Source: Elusimicrobiota bacterium
Lineage (GTDB): Bacteria; Elusimicrobiota; Elusimicrobia; UBA1565; UBA9628
Assembly: GCA_016212855.1 (NCBI GenBank)
Contig: JACRDP010000019.1
Location: 62,001-126,000 of the forward strand
DNA: 64,000 nt
Direction: 5' to 3'
Part shown: one piece after another, positions 50,553 through 58,798 of the stretch
Layout: each line of letters starts with the position of its first letter
Numbering within the stretch: position 1 is the first letter of the stretch
Notes under the pieces: generated by a model
Told to the model about the DNA's origin: nothing
Databases searched by the model: none
What the model saw: only the letters and a program-made list of their open reading frames with translations
Program-made: the position numbers and the translations under genes

Positions 50553-51826
50553 AGCGGGCCTCCGGGAACGCCCGCGGCGACTTCGAGCCGCACGCGGGAC
50601 CAATAAGCGTCGAGGCGCGCCGCGTTCTGCTGCAGGCGCGTCTGCTGAAGCACGTTGAGGCTGCCGAGGACCTCGAGGTTGGTGACCTGGCCGAGCTTGT
50701 AGTCCTGGGTCTGGGCCTTCGCGTTCTCCTCGGCGAGCGAGGCGGCGACGTCGAGCGCGGCCGTCACGGACCCCGCGGACACGAGCTGCTGGTGGGCCGA
50801 ACGCGCGTCGAGCTCGGCGATACGCACCGCTTCGGAAAACGCGGCCTCGGCGGCCTTGCGCCGGGCCTCCTGCTGGCGCGTCTGCGCGCCGATCTCGCCT
50901 CCTCCATAGAGTGGGAGGGAGCCGGTGATCGTCGCGTCCCAACGCACGTCGGTGGTGAAGCTCGGGGGACGATGGAAGTAGTAGTTGGCGTCGAGCGCGA
51001 TGACCGGCCAGCGCTGGCGCGAGGCGACCTTGACCGAGCGCACGGCCGCTTCGGCTTCGGAGCGGCGGGCCGCCACGTCGGCGCGCGCGCGCGCCTTGGC
51101 CAGGACGGACTCCAGGGCCGGGGGCGCGGCGGGCGCCGGCGGCGGCTCGGGGGACAGCGGCTCCTCCAGCCCGGTCAAGAACCCCAGTCTGAACTGGGCG
51201 ACTCGCTCGACGGCGCGAGCGCTCTCGAGCGAGGCGACCTGCTGGGCCACCTGGGACTCCGCGGCCAGCAGCTCGCTCGCGCGGGCGCGGCCGACCTTGC
51301 GGAACTCCTGGAGGTCCTTAACCCGGTCGCGCGTGATGTCCACCAGCGCCGCGCGGATGCGGATCTCGTCCTGCGCCGCGCGCAGGTCCAGGTACGCGCG
51401 CACCGCGTCCTGATACAGAAGCTCCTTGGCGCGCTGAAGCCGGAACTCGGCCGCGACGCCGAGGTCCTTGGACGCGCGGAACGCCAGGAACTCGCGCAGG
51501 CCGGAAAACAGAGGTTGGTGAAGATTCACCCAGCCCTGCTCGCGCTGCTTCTGGAGAAAGAGCCCGGATTGTCCTTTCGGCACGTCTTGAAACGTCTCCG
51601 TGCCCATGACGGAGAGGTGGGGAACGATATGCGAGTAGATTTCATCCGCCTTCGCCAGCGTCTCGTCGTACGTCGCGCCCGAGATCGCGATCTGTTCGCT
51701 GCGCGCCAGCGCGAGTTTGTACGCCTCGGCCAAGGCGATCGGACGGCCCGGCGCCGGCGCGGTCGACGCGGTCTGCGCCCGGACGGAGAGGGGGAAGACG
51801 AGGACGCTCAATAAGAGAAGCTTCAC
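50549..51826 (-). CDS. TolC-family outer membrane efflux protein (RND operon)
   Basis: 425 residues. Signal peptide 1-18 (FPLSVRA-Q). Two TolC repeats, with LAEAYKLALARSEQI near residue 30 and IAELDARSAHQQLVSAGSVT in the second half; QREQGWVNLHQPLFSGLREF and VRWDATITGSLPLYGGGE are membrane-strand regions. It is the outer-membrane channel for the RND pump. The GTG at 51826 overlaps the tetR TGA; an upstream in-frame start would lie inside tetR. The stop overlaps the RND GTG. Confidence 0.9.
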   Translation of the reverse strand: MKLLLLSVLVFPLSVRAQTASTAPAPGRPIALAEAYKLALARSEQIAISGATYDETLAKADEIYSHIVPHLSVMGTETFQDVPKGQSGLFLQKQREQGWVNLHQPLFSGLREFLAFRASKDLGVAAEFRLQRAKELLYQDAVRAYLDLRAAQDEIRIRAALVDITRDRVKDLQEFRKVGRARASELLAAESQVAQQVASLESARAVERVAQFRLGFLTGLEEPLSPEPPPAPAAPPALESVLAKARARADVAARRSEAEAAVRSVKVASRQRWPVIALDANYYFHRPPSFTTDVRWDATITGSLPLYGGGEIGAQTRQQEARRKAAEAAFSEAVRIAELDARSAHQQLVSAGSVTAALDVAASLAEENAKAQTQDYKLGQVTNLEVLGSLNVLQQTRLQQNAARLDAYWSRVRLEVAAGVPGGPL

Positions 51827-52431
51827 AGGGACACCCCGCTCCCCTCGAGGAAGAAGCCGACCACCTTCTCGGCCTCCTTCTCCAAAGGCTTGTCGTGGCC
51901 TTCCATGATCTTGCGCATCGTCGCGACGCGGCACAGGCCGAAGAAGGCGCCGGCCGCGAAGCCCGCGTCGGGCATGGAACGGCCGCCGTCCTTCGAAGCG
52001 AGGACGAGCAACGCCTTCAGGCGCCCGTGGTTGGCCCGGAATTTATCCATCAGCTTGCCGCAGGACTTGTCGCCGCAGCCGGGGAACCGTCCGGTGCTGA
52101 ACTGGGCCATGAAGTCGCGGCTGTGATCGAAATGAGTCAGCACGACCTTCGCCGTCGCGACGAGCAGGTCCTTGCCCGTCAAGCCGGTCTTGGCCAGCGC
52201 CTCGAGCTCGAGGCCGATGCCGTCGACGAGGTCGGCGAATGCGGCGGTGAAGAGTTCGTCCTTGCTCTTGAAGTAAAGGAACAACGTGCCTTTGGCCACG
52301 CCCGCCTCGGAGGCGATGTCGTCGAGCACGATATCTTGAAAGCCCCTCTTGACCAATAGGCGGCGCACGGCCGCGAGGATGAGGCGCTTCTTGGAATCGG
52401 GATCGCGGACGACGGTTTTCACGGTGGCCAT
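51823..52431 (-). CDS. TetR-family repressor of the efflux operon
   Basis: 202 residues. N-terminal HTH (about 16-62): KRLILAAVRRLLVKRGFQDIV then ASEAGVAKGTLFLYFKSKDEL, the consensus TetR pattern. The C-terminal ligand domain contains two Cys (PGCGDKSCGKLM), which could bind metal or react with electrophiles. It probably represses its own operon and is released by a pump substrate. ATG at 52431 with AAGGAAG upstream. The palindrome ATTAATGACT ... AGTCATTAAT (52449-52476) overlaps its promoter and is the likely operator. Confidence 0.88.
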   Translation of the reverse strand: MATVKTVVRDPDSKKRLILAAVRRLLVKRGFQDIVLDDIASEAGVAKGTLFLYFKSKDELFTAAFADLVDGIGLELEALAKTGLTGKDLLVATAKVVLTHFDHSRDFMAQFSTGRFPGCGDKSCGKLMDKFRANHGRLKALLVLASKDGGRSMPDAGFAAGAFFGLCRVATMRKIMEGHDKPLEKEAEKVVGFFLEGSGVSL

Positions 52432-52448
52432 GGTTTTGACTTCCTTAC

Positions 52449-52476
52449 ATTAATGACTGACTGGTTAGTCATTAAT
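52449..52476. promoter_or_regulatory. TetR operator
   Basis: 10-bp inverted arms ATTAATGACT and AGTCATTAAT with an 8-bp spacer; the inner TGACTGACTGGTTAGTCA is itself a near-palindrome of the sort bound by many TetR proteins. It lies 18-45 bp before the tetR ATG next to TATATT, so binding would block polymerase. Confidence 0.7.
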
Positions 52477-52536
52477 AATATACCACGGCAAGGGCGGATT
52501 GTCCAGCGCGGTCGCTTCTCGGCGCCGCGACTGGGA

Positions 52537-52564
52537 GACGATTTTATCTTAAGGTAAAATCGTC
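52537..52564. repeat. 28-bp AT-rich palindrome, copy 2
   Basis: GACGATTTTATCTT followed by AAGGTAAAATCGTC: 14-bp arms with one mismatch. The left 14 bases equal those of copy 1 at 8978. It lies 5 bp after the stop of the minus-strand DUF1304 gene, thus likely its terminator, upstream of the tetR operator. Confidence 0.7.
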
Positions 52565-52568
52565 CGAC

Positions 52569-52928
52569 TCAATGGCCGGCGCGGAGAAGAACGAGCGCCG
52601 CCGCCGCGGGCAGCGCCTGAATCAGAAAGATTCGAGGGCTCGCGGTCGCGGCGCCGAAGACGCCCGCGACGACGACGCAGCCCAGGAAGAAGGTCTTGAG
52701 GGGAAGTCCGGCTTCCGGGGCCGCGAACAGGCCCCACACCAGTCCCGCCGCCAGGAAGCCGTTGTACAGGCCTTGGTTCATCGCGAGTCGCGCCGACGAA
52801 GCGGCGGCTTCGGCCGTCTGACCGAACACCTTGAGTCCGAGCGGCGTCGTCCAGAGAAACATCTCGAGAACCAGGAAAGCCGCGTGTTCGAGGGCGACGA
52901 AGGCGATCAGCGGCGTGGACGGCCTCAT
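52569..52928 (-). CDS. DUF1304 family membrane protein
   Basis: 119 residues with four hydrophobic helices. Family motif pieces: FVALEHAAFLVLEMFLW near the N-terminus and MNQGLYNGFLAAGLVWGL in the middle. Function of DUF1304 is not known; it is an integral inner-membrane protein. ATG overlaps the stop of the small lipoprotein gene upstream (ATGA). It is last gene in the lpxD unit; the palindrome at 52537 follows the stop by 5 bp. Confidence 0.82.
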   Translation of the reverse strand: MRPSTPLIAFVALEHAAFLVLEMFLWTTPLGLKVFGQTAEAAASSARLAMNQGLYNGFLAAGLVWGLFAAPEAGLPLKTFFLGCVVVAGVFGAATASPRIFLIQALPAAAALVLLRAGH

Positions 52929-53161
52929 TGCGAAACTTTGTTCGCTTCGCTCGCGCTCTTGTTCGCCGCGTCGGCCTTCGTCTTGGCGTCCGAAGCCTTC
53001 TTGACCTGGTCCTGCAGGCCGCTCACGTACTTTTCTGCGGCGTTTTGCTCGGCGACCGGTACCGGCGCCGGTGCCGCGACAGGCGCGGCGGCCTCGACGG
53101 CGGGCGCCTTCGGTTTGCAGGCGGCGAGGAGAACGACGGCGAGCAGCGCGAGAATCTTCAT
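52925..53161 (-). CDS. Small lipoprotein with helical tail
   Basis: 78 residues. Lipoprotein signal with LLAAC (Cys15), then a Pro/Ala linker and a Lys/Ala/Asp-rich helix (VSGLQDQVKKASDAKTKADA), as in small envelope tether proteins. The ATG overlaps the lpxD TGA and its TGA overlaps the DUF1304 ATG, so it is made from the same message. Too short for a family assignment. Confidence 0.68.
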   Translation of the reverse strand: MKILALLAVVLLAACKPKAPAVEAAAPVAAPAPVPVAEQNAAEKYVSGLQDQVKKASDAKTKADAANKSASEANKVSQ

Positions 53162-54195
53162 GACGTTTTCTCCGTGAGCTTGGCTTCGAGGTCGCGCACG
53201 CGCGTCATCAGTTCCGGCAGCTTCGCGAGCGCGGCGTTCATCTTGTGCATCTCGCGCGCGGGGCGCGCGGGCACGCCGAAGTAAGCCTGCTTGGGCTCGG
53301 TATCCTGCGCGACGGCGGAGAAGCCCATCACGATCGAGCCGGGCGCGATGAAGAGATGATCCTTGATGATGACCATGCCCGAGATCATCGCGCCGTCGCC
53401 GACGGTCACCGACCCGCCGAGCGCGCTGTTGCCGACGATGTAGATCCACTTGCCGACGCGGCAGTTGTGGCCGATGTGAACCTGGTCGTCGGTCTTGGTG
53501 AACTGGCCGATCGTCGTGCTCTCGATCGTGGCGCGGTCGACGGTGTTCGAGGCGCCCAGCTCCACGTCATCGGAGATGACGACGTTGCCGATGTGGGGGA
53601 TCTTGTGGCGCTCGCCCGGGCGGTCGTAGAAGCCAAAGCCGTCGGCCCCGATCACGGTGCCGCCGTGGATGAGGCAGCGCTTGCCGATCACGCAGTCGTA
53701 GCCGATCACGACGTTGGCGCGGATCACGGCGTCGTCGCCGATGACGGCGCGCTCCTCGATCACGGCGCCGGGGTGGATCACGCTGCGCGCGCCGATCTTC
53801 GCGCCTTCCCGGACGACGGCACCGGGCAGCACGCTCGCGGTCGGATCGATGGAGGCCGTCTTGTCCACATGCGCGCCGGCGTGGACGCCCGCGGCGTGCT
53901 TGGGCTTCGCGTCGAACAGCGAGAGGAGCTTGATGAGGGCGAGCCGCGCGTCGCCCGCGGCGATCAGCGCGCGGGGGAACTCGCCGGCGAGCTCGGCGGT
54001 GGTCAGGATCGCGCCGTTGCGGGCCGCGAGCGGGTGGCGCTTGAGCACCGCCTTCGACTCGATGAAGTACACCCGGTGATCTTCGAGAGCCTGCTCGGGA
54101 GAGAGGCGCTCGATGTCCCGCGGCCCGGCGATCTCGTAAGAGCCCTCGCCTTTGACCTCGGCGCCCAGCAGACGGCCCAATTCAGAAAGTGTGAT
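53158..54195 (-). CDS. lpxD: UDP-3-O-acyl-glucosamine N-acyltransferase
   Basis: About 345 residues. LpxD adds the second acyl chain in lipid A synthesis. An N-terminal uridine-binding domain (SELGRLLGAEVKGEGSYEI) is followed by a left-handed parallel beta-helix of hexapeptides from about 110 (VLPGAVVREGAKIG to VGNSALGGSVTVGDGAMISG). The catalytic His is in the DDQVHIGHNC region. C-terminal helices end LEAKLTEKTS. Conserved N-terminal residues ITLSEL begin at an ATC codon (54195) with GGAGGA 3 nt ahead; the only classical start, TTG at 54180, would delete them. The stop overlaps the next ATG. Confidence 0.9.
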   Translation of the reverse strand: MTLSELGRLLGAEVKGEGSYEIAGPRDIERLSPEQALEDHRVYFIESKAVLKRHPLAARNGAILTTAELAGEFPRALIAAGDARLALIKLLSLFDAKPKHAAGVHAGAHVDKTASIDPTASVLPGAVVREGAKIGARSVIHPGAVIEERAVIGDDAVIRANVVIGYDCVIGKRCLIHGGTVIGADGFGFYDRPGERHKIPHIGNVVISDDVELGASNTVDRATIESTTIGQFTKTDDQVHIGHNCRVGKWIYIVGNSALGGSVTVGDGAMISGMVIIKDHLFIAPGSIVMGFSAVAQDTEPKQAYFGVPARPAREMHKMNAALAKLPELMTRVRDLEAKLTEKTS

Positions 54196-54228
54196 AGCTC
54201 CTCCGTTTTGACCCGGCCGGCAATTCTA

Positions 54229-54235
54229 CTATACT
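54229..54235. promoter_or_regulatory. Shared AT box, lpxD / 54243 gene
   Basis: Minus-strand TATAGT (54234-54229) for lpxD and plus-strand TATACT (54230-54235), 7 nt before the ATG at 54243. The boxes overlap almost entirely. lpxD has an SD; the plus gene has none. Confidence 0.5.
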
Positions 54236-54242
54236 CATCGAC

Positions 54243-54923
54243 ATGGAACCCGTCCCCGGCGCTGTCGCGGCGAAGCCCAAGCGCGGCTGCCTGTTTTACG
54301 CCGCGGTCACGGCCGGCGTCCTCCTCATCCTCGCGCTGGGCACGGCGGTCCTCTCGATCGCTCTCGCCCGGAACGCGCTCATCGGCTGGACGCAGACCGC
54401 TCCCGCGGCCTTCGCGCAGGCGACAGGCTCGACGGAGCGGACCGCGGAGCTGGAGAAATCGTTCAAGGACTTCCAGGACAGCGTCAAAAAAACCGGGCCG
54501 GCCGCGCCGCTCAGCTTGACCGGAGAAGACATCAACGCGTTGATCGCCTTGAAGTCCACGCCGGCGGAGCCCCTCAAGAATTGGCTCCACGTCGCCATCG
54601 ACAGCGACGTCTTCAAGGGGCAGGTCAGCCTCCCGTTGGGCGAGTTCGGCGTGCCGTTCATGAAGGGGCGCCATCTCAACGCCGACGCGGCGTTCAAGGC
54701 GTCCTTGGCCGACGGCGTGCTCATCATCACGGCCGAATCCATCGCGCTGAAGGGCGAGCCGATCTCCGAGTCGATCATGTCCCCGCTGAGAAAGGAAAAT
54801 TTCGCCCGGGACGTTTACCGCCGCCCGGACACGGCCGAAGCCATCAAGAGATTTGAAAGCATCGAAATCAAGGATGGGCGGCTCACCGTCAAGCTGCGCG
54901 AAAACCGCACCGAGGAGAAGTAG
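54243..54923 (+). CDS. Membrane-anchored hypothetical protein
   Basis: 226 residues. A Pro/Ala leader, a TM (about 18-42) and an extracytoplasmic domain. In that domain, LSLTGEDINALIALKSTPAEP is reminiscent of YpmS/DUF2140-type lipid-binding proteins (an L-T-x-E-x-N-A-L motif), followed by beta-strand-rich sequence to SIEIKDGRLTVKL. Substrate and partners are unknown. It has TATACT 7 nt upstream and no SD, so is probably leaderless. The peptidase gene follows 6 nt after the stop. Confidence 0.6.
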   Translation: MEPVPGAVAAKPKRGCLFYAAVTAGVLLILALGTAVLSIALARNALIGWTQTAPAAFAQATGSTERTAELEKSFKDFQDSVKKTGPAAPLSLTGEDINALIALKSTPAEPLKNWLHVAIDSDVFKGQVSLPLGEFGVPFMKGRHLNADAAFKASLADGVLIITAESIALKGEPISESIMSPLRKENFARDVYRRPDTAEAIKRFESIEIKDGRLTVKLRENRTEEK

Positions 54924-54929
54924 CCTGCT

Positions 54930-57900
54930 ATGACGGGACTCCTTCTCGCCCGTCTCGCCTGCGCCGCCGCCGCCTTTGTCTTCGCGTCGGGGCCGGGCGA
55001 CCTCGCTTCTCTGAAGGAAGGCCAGGCGGTCGGAGCGTACAGGGCTAAAGCCCTGTATCTTGATAGCGCCGGCGCTCCCAAGGGCGCGCGCTTCCTCCAT
55101 CCGCGCGGAGCCGTCGTCGACGTGCTCTTCTTCGACTCCGTTCCCCAGGTCTCGGTCTCCTTCGCGGCCCCTCCCGACGACGAGCGCGGCGCGCCGCACA
55201 CGCTCGAACATCTCCTGTTCGGAAAAGGCGAGACGGGCCGCCGCCTGAAAACGCTCATGCCGATGCGCATGGGCACGGACACCGCCGGCACCGGCAGCGA
55301 CGAGACCTACTATCAATTCTCCAGCGCGGCGGGCCCGGACGAGTTCTACGAGCTGCTCGGGCTCTTCATCGACGCCTTGGTCCGCCCCGACTTCACCGAC
55401 GAAGAGATCCGCCGCGAGGTGGCGCACGACGTGGTCCTCGAGGAGAACGGCGCCCTCAAGCTCGAGGAGGCGGGCACGGTGTACACCGAGATGGTCTCGC
55501 GCATGGAGCAGTCCGGCAGCGTCGTCTGGGATCAGCTCGGCCGGATGCTGTACGGGCCGACCCATCCTCTCGCCCGCAATCAGGGGGGAGAGCCGGAGCA
55601 GATCTGGAAGCTCGCGCCCTCCGACATCCGCGCCTTCCACGCGGCGCATTACCATCTCGACGGCCGCATGGAGCTGCTCGCGGCCCTGCCGATGACCTGG
55701 TCCGCTTCCGATTTTCTCGCGCGCCTCGACGAGCTCATCCGCCGGGCGGAGCCGGGCGCCCCGGCCGGCGAGGCCGCGCCTCTGCCGCCCTTCCGGCCGC
55801 TCGCCGCGCGCGCGATCCGCATCGATTCTTATCCGTCCCAGGACGCCTCGACGCCGCAAACCGCCACCTTCGGCTGGCCTCCCGTGCGGCTGTTCAGTAA
55901 CGAAGAGAAGGTCCGGCTCGACATGGCCCTTGAACTGCTGTCCGGCGACCTCCCGTTCCTCTCCGGAGACTACCTCGACAAGGTGATCCATAAGACCAGC
56001 CCGGGCGCGCCGAGCGTGGGCATGTCCATCGGCGCGCAGTCCCTCCCGGCGTCCATCGTCTGGGCGCAGATCTCCGGCCTGCAGGCGAGCTCGGTCTCGA
56101 CGGCGACCTTGGCCGGCTTGCGCGATGCCGTCATGGAGCGCATACGCTGGCTGCACGATCTTAAACCAGGAGCCCCCAATCTCATCGACCTCGCCGATAA
56201 GGCGAAAACCCGCATCCGCGCCCGGCGCCGGGCCTCGGCGCAGTCGATGCAGGGCCCGCCCCGCCTGGGCGAGCGCTCCACCGACGACGGCTGGCACCGC
56301 GCGCTCGACCATCTCGCGACCGAGCCCGGCTTCGCCAAGCACATCGACGAAACGGCCGACCTGGACCGCCTCCTGGCGGACATCGACGCCGGCGCGAATC
56401 CCTGGGCCGCGGTCTTCGAGCGCGCCGGCCTGCTTGAGCTCCCTTACATCTCGGCCGCGCTCCCCGACCACGCGCTCCAGGAAAGCCAGAAGCTCCGCAA
56501 GGCGGAGCGCCTGAAAACCAAGACCAAGAGGCTGGCGGCGGCCTATCGGACGCCGGAGCCGGAGGCCCTGGAGCGCTTCCGGGTCGAGACGGCGTCGGTG
56601 ACCGTCGCTCTCGAGAGCCGCGAGCGCGGCCAAGCCCGGCCCTCTTTCCTTCGCGAGCCGCCGCTCGAGCTCGACCGCATCGACTGGAACGAAAGCCGGC
56701 TGACCTCGGGGCCCCCGCTCGTCGCCACGCGCTTCGACACGCCTTTCACCGACGTCTCGATCGCCTTCGACCTCAACGGGATCGACGCCCGCGACCGGGA
56801 ACTGCTTCCCATCCTCGCCACTGCCGTGCGCGGCGTGGGCGTCGTGACCGCGACCGGCGAGCAGCTCGACGGGAGCAAGGCCTACGACCGCGTCGCCGAG
56901 GAAATACAGGGCGCCGAGGTGGACGTCTCCGTGGACGCCAACAGCGACCGCGCCGAGCTCGTGTTCACCGCTCACGCCTCCTCGTCCGCCGAGATCGCGG
57001 AAGCCGTCGGCTGGCTCGGCAACTACATCCTCCGGCACGATCTGTCCCTCCAGTCCCGCGAAGGGCTTAAGGCCGGCGCGATCGCCAGCATTCAAAACAA
57101 GCGCGGTATTTTCCAGGAGGACGAGGAGAACTGGATCTCGTACGCGGCGGCGGCCTACCTGCGCCAGGACCGGCCGATGTACATGCACTCCTCGAGCCCG
57201 TTCACGACCTTGCGCGACGTCAGCCGCCTGCGCTGGCGTCTCGAGGAGCCGAGCCGGGCGATGTTCGACGTCATTCGGTCGACCGCCGCGATCGCGATCC
57301 GCGCCGCCGACGCCCCCGACCGCGCCGAAGCGGCCCTTCAACTGCAGAAAATCGGCGGGGAAATCGGCGAGACCTTGCGCTGGGAGTTCGCCCATCTGCC
57401 CGACGACTCGTGGCGGCGGGATCTCAAGCGCATCGTCGTCGAATATCTCGACGACCTCGGCCATTCGCAGGACATCATCAACCGCCTGCAGGCGATGACC
57501 TCCCGCGTGCTCGTCCGCGCCGGCGCGCGCGTGCGCGTCAACGGCTCGCCCGCCAACGTCGAGCTCGCCGCCAAGGCGGCCGACGCTTTGCTGGCGCCCC
57601 TGCCCCTGGGCAAAGCCGCCCGCCCGCCGGAGCGCGACAGCCTGGTTCTCAGGCGGCTGCGCGACCGCCTCCCTGGGCTCGATCTCCCGACCCACGTCGC
57701 TTTGGTCAACGACAGCGGCAAGACCGGCTCCATCTCGGTCGCGTCGCCCGCGCCGAACTACCGCTCACTCGGCCGCGAGGATCTTCTCGACGTCCTGGCC
57801 CTCGGCGTGCTCTCCGGGGGCAGCGGACACTCGCTGTATATGCGAACCTGGAACGCGGGGCTCGCCTACGGCAACGGCATGTCGCACTGGCCCTCGGTCG

Positions 57901-58364
57901 GCCTGGCGAACTACTACGCCGATAAATGCCCCGATCCGTCGCAGACCCTGCGCTTCGTGGCCGGCGTCGCGTCGTCCTTCAAGCTCGACGACCCCTTTTA
58001 TCTCGAGTCCAGCCTGGCCGACGCCTTCAACGGTTACCGGGCCGCGCAAGACTTCTCCAGCCGAGGCGCCGCCCTGGCCGACGATCTGCGCGACGGCAAC
58101 CGCCCGGAGGTCGTGCGCGCGTTCAAGAGCGCGCTCCTGCGCCTGGCCCGCGAGCCCGGCACGCTCGACGCGGTCCGCGCGCGCTTTCAACCGGCTCTCG
58201 GTCGCGTCCTCATCGGCCTGCCGGGCGGCAAGGTCGCCCGGCCGGGCGCCTCGGCTTTCTTCGTCGGCCCGGAGGAGCTCATTAAGCGCCACGAGGATTT
58301 CCTGAAGGAACGCGGCGAGGCTTCGCGTGTCATACGACTGTATCCACGAGATTTTTGGCCCTAG
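54930..58364 (+). CDS. M16-family metallopeptidase, exported, presequence-protease-like
   Basis: 1144 residues. Signal peptide about 1-19. Zinc-binding HTLEH at H90-E93-H94 is the inverted HxxEH motif of M16 enzymes; EEIRREVAHDVVLEENG holds the third Glu, and GTVYTEMVSRM matches the M16C (PreP) Gly-Tyr-Glu block. Four domains in tandem, with a second-half inactive copy (from about 600: VATRFDTPFTDVSIAFDLNG). It probably degrades peptides in the periplasm or at the surface. Follows the 54243 gene by 6 nt without a separate promoter. Confidence 0.85.
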   Translation: MTGLLLARLACAAAAFVFASGPGDLASLKEGQAVGAYRAKALYLDSAGAPKGARFLHPRGAVVDVLFFDSVPQVSVSFAAPPDDERGAPHTLEHLLFGKGETGRRLKTLMPMRMGTDTAGTGSDETYYQFSSAAGPDEFYELLGLFIDALVRPDFTDEEIRREVAHDVVLEENGALKLEEAGTVYTEMVSRMEQSGSVVWDQLGRMLYGPTHPLARNQGGEPEQIWKLAPSDIRAFHAAHYHLDGRMELLAALPMTWSASDFLARLDELIRRAEPGAPAGEAAPLPPFRPLAARAIRIDSYPSQDASTPQTATFGWPPVRLFSNEEKVRLDMALELLSGDLPFLSGDYLDKVIHKTSPGAPSVGMSIGAQSLPASIVWAQISGLQASSVSTATLAGLRDAVMERIRWLHDLKPGAPNLIDLADKAKTRIRARRRASAQSMQGPPRLGERSTDDGWHRALDHLATEPGFAKHIDETADLDRLLADIDAGANPWAAVFERAGLLELPYISAALPDHALQESQKLRKAERLKTKTKRLAAAYRTPEPEALERFRVETASVTVALESRERGQARPSFLREPPLELDRIDWNESRLTSGPPLVATRFDTPFTDVSIAFDLNGIDARDRELLPILATAVRGVGVVTATGEQLDGSKAYDRVAEEIQGAEVDVSVDANSDRAELVFTAHASSSAEIAEAVGWLGNYILRHDLSLQSREGLKAGAIASIQNKRGIFQEDEENWISYAAAAYLRQDRPMYMHSSSPFTTLRDVSRLRWRLEEPSRAMFDVIRSTAAIAIRAADAPDRAEAALQLQKIGGEIGETLRWEFAHLPDDSWRRDLKRIVVEYLDDLGHSQDIINRLQAMTSRVLVRAGARVRVNGSPANVELAAKAADALLAPLPLGKAARPPERDSLVLRRLRDRLPGLDLPTHVALVNDSGKTGSISVASPAPNYRSLGREDLLDVLALGVLSGGSGHSLYMRTWNAGLAYGNGMSHWPSVGLANYYADKCPDPSQTLRFVAGVASSFKLDDPFYLESSLADAFNGYRAAQDFSSRGAALADDLRDGNRPEVVRAFKSALLRLAREPGTLDAVRARFQPALGRVLIGLPGGKVARPGASAFFVGPEELIKRHEDFLKERGEASRVIRLYPRDFWP

Positions 58365-58372
58365 GAGGGTAA

Positions 58373-58789
58373 ATGAGATTATGGCTCGCCGCCGTCCTCC
58401 TCGCGACCGCCGCGCCGGTCTTCGCCAATCCGATGCTCGACCTGTGCCTGCCGCTGGCACCGGAGAAATGCGCGCTGACCAAAGACTCGAAGGAGAGCGC
58501 TTACCTCAAATGTTTCGAGAACGTCATGCTCAAAGTGGACGTTCCCGCGGAAAAGGCCTGCGCCTCCGAACTGCTGCACGCCCGCCTGCACAAGGCCTGC
58601 GGCAAGACCGACATTCCCACGCTGTGCGCCGGCGTAAAGCCGGGGGAAAACCGCACGATGAACTGCCTCGCGGAGAATCGCAAGAAGCTGGGCAAGCGCT
58701 GCCGGAAAACGCTCGACGAATACAACCTGCTCGAGGGCGGCGAGCGCAAGAAGGGCCGTCATTCGGCCGTGAGCGCGGTGCGCTGCTGA
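58373..58789 (+). CDS. Exported Cys-rich repeat protein
   Basis: 138 residues. Signal peptide 1-18 (VFA-NP). Ten Cys in the mature part, in patterns like CAGVKPGENRTMNCLAENRK followed by CRKTLDEY, which matches Cys-rich repeats of the GLG1 type (a Cys, Gly, Arg and Leu-rich unit). These are typically disulfide-bonded periplasmic or secreted proteins. AGGAGGG lies 5 nt ahead of the ATG. It starts 8 nt after the peptidase stop, so it is likely co-transcribed with it. Confidence 0.7.
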   Translation: MRLWLAAVLLATAAPVFANPMLDLCLPLAPEKCALTKDSKESAYLKCFENVMLKVDVPAEKACASELLHARLHKACGKTDIPTLCAGVKPGENRTMNCLAENRKKLGKRCRKTLDEYNLLEGGERKKGRHSAVSAVRC

Positions 58790-58798
58790 TGAGACTTT

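Noticed and set aside
47403-50606. 1067-codon plus-strand frame opposite the RND gene
   Set aside because: Antisense of a clear RND transporter; Asp/His/Arg-rich junk composition.
54003-57695. 1230-codon minus-strand frame opposite the M16 peptidase
   Set aside because: No fold; the plus strand holds a zinc motif and signal peptide.
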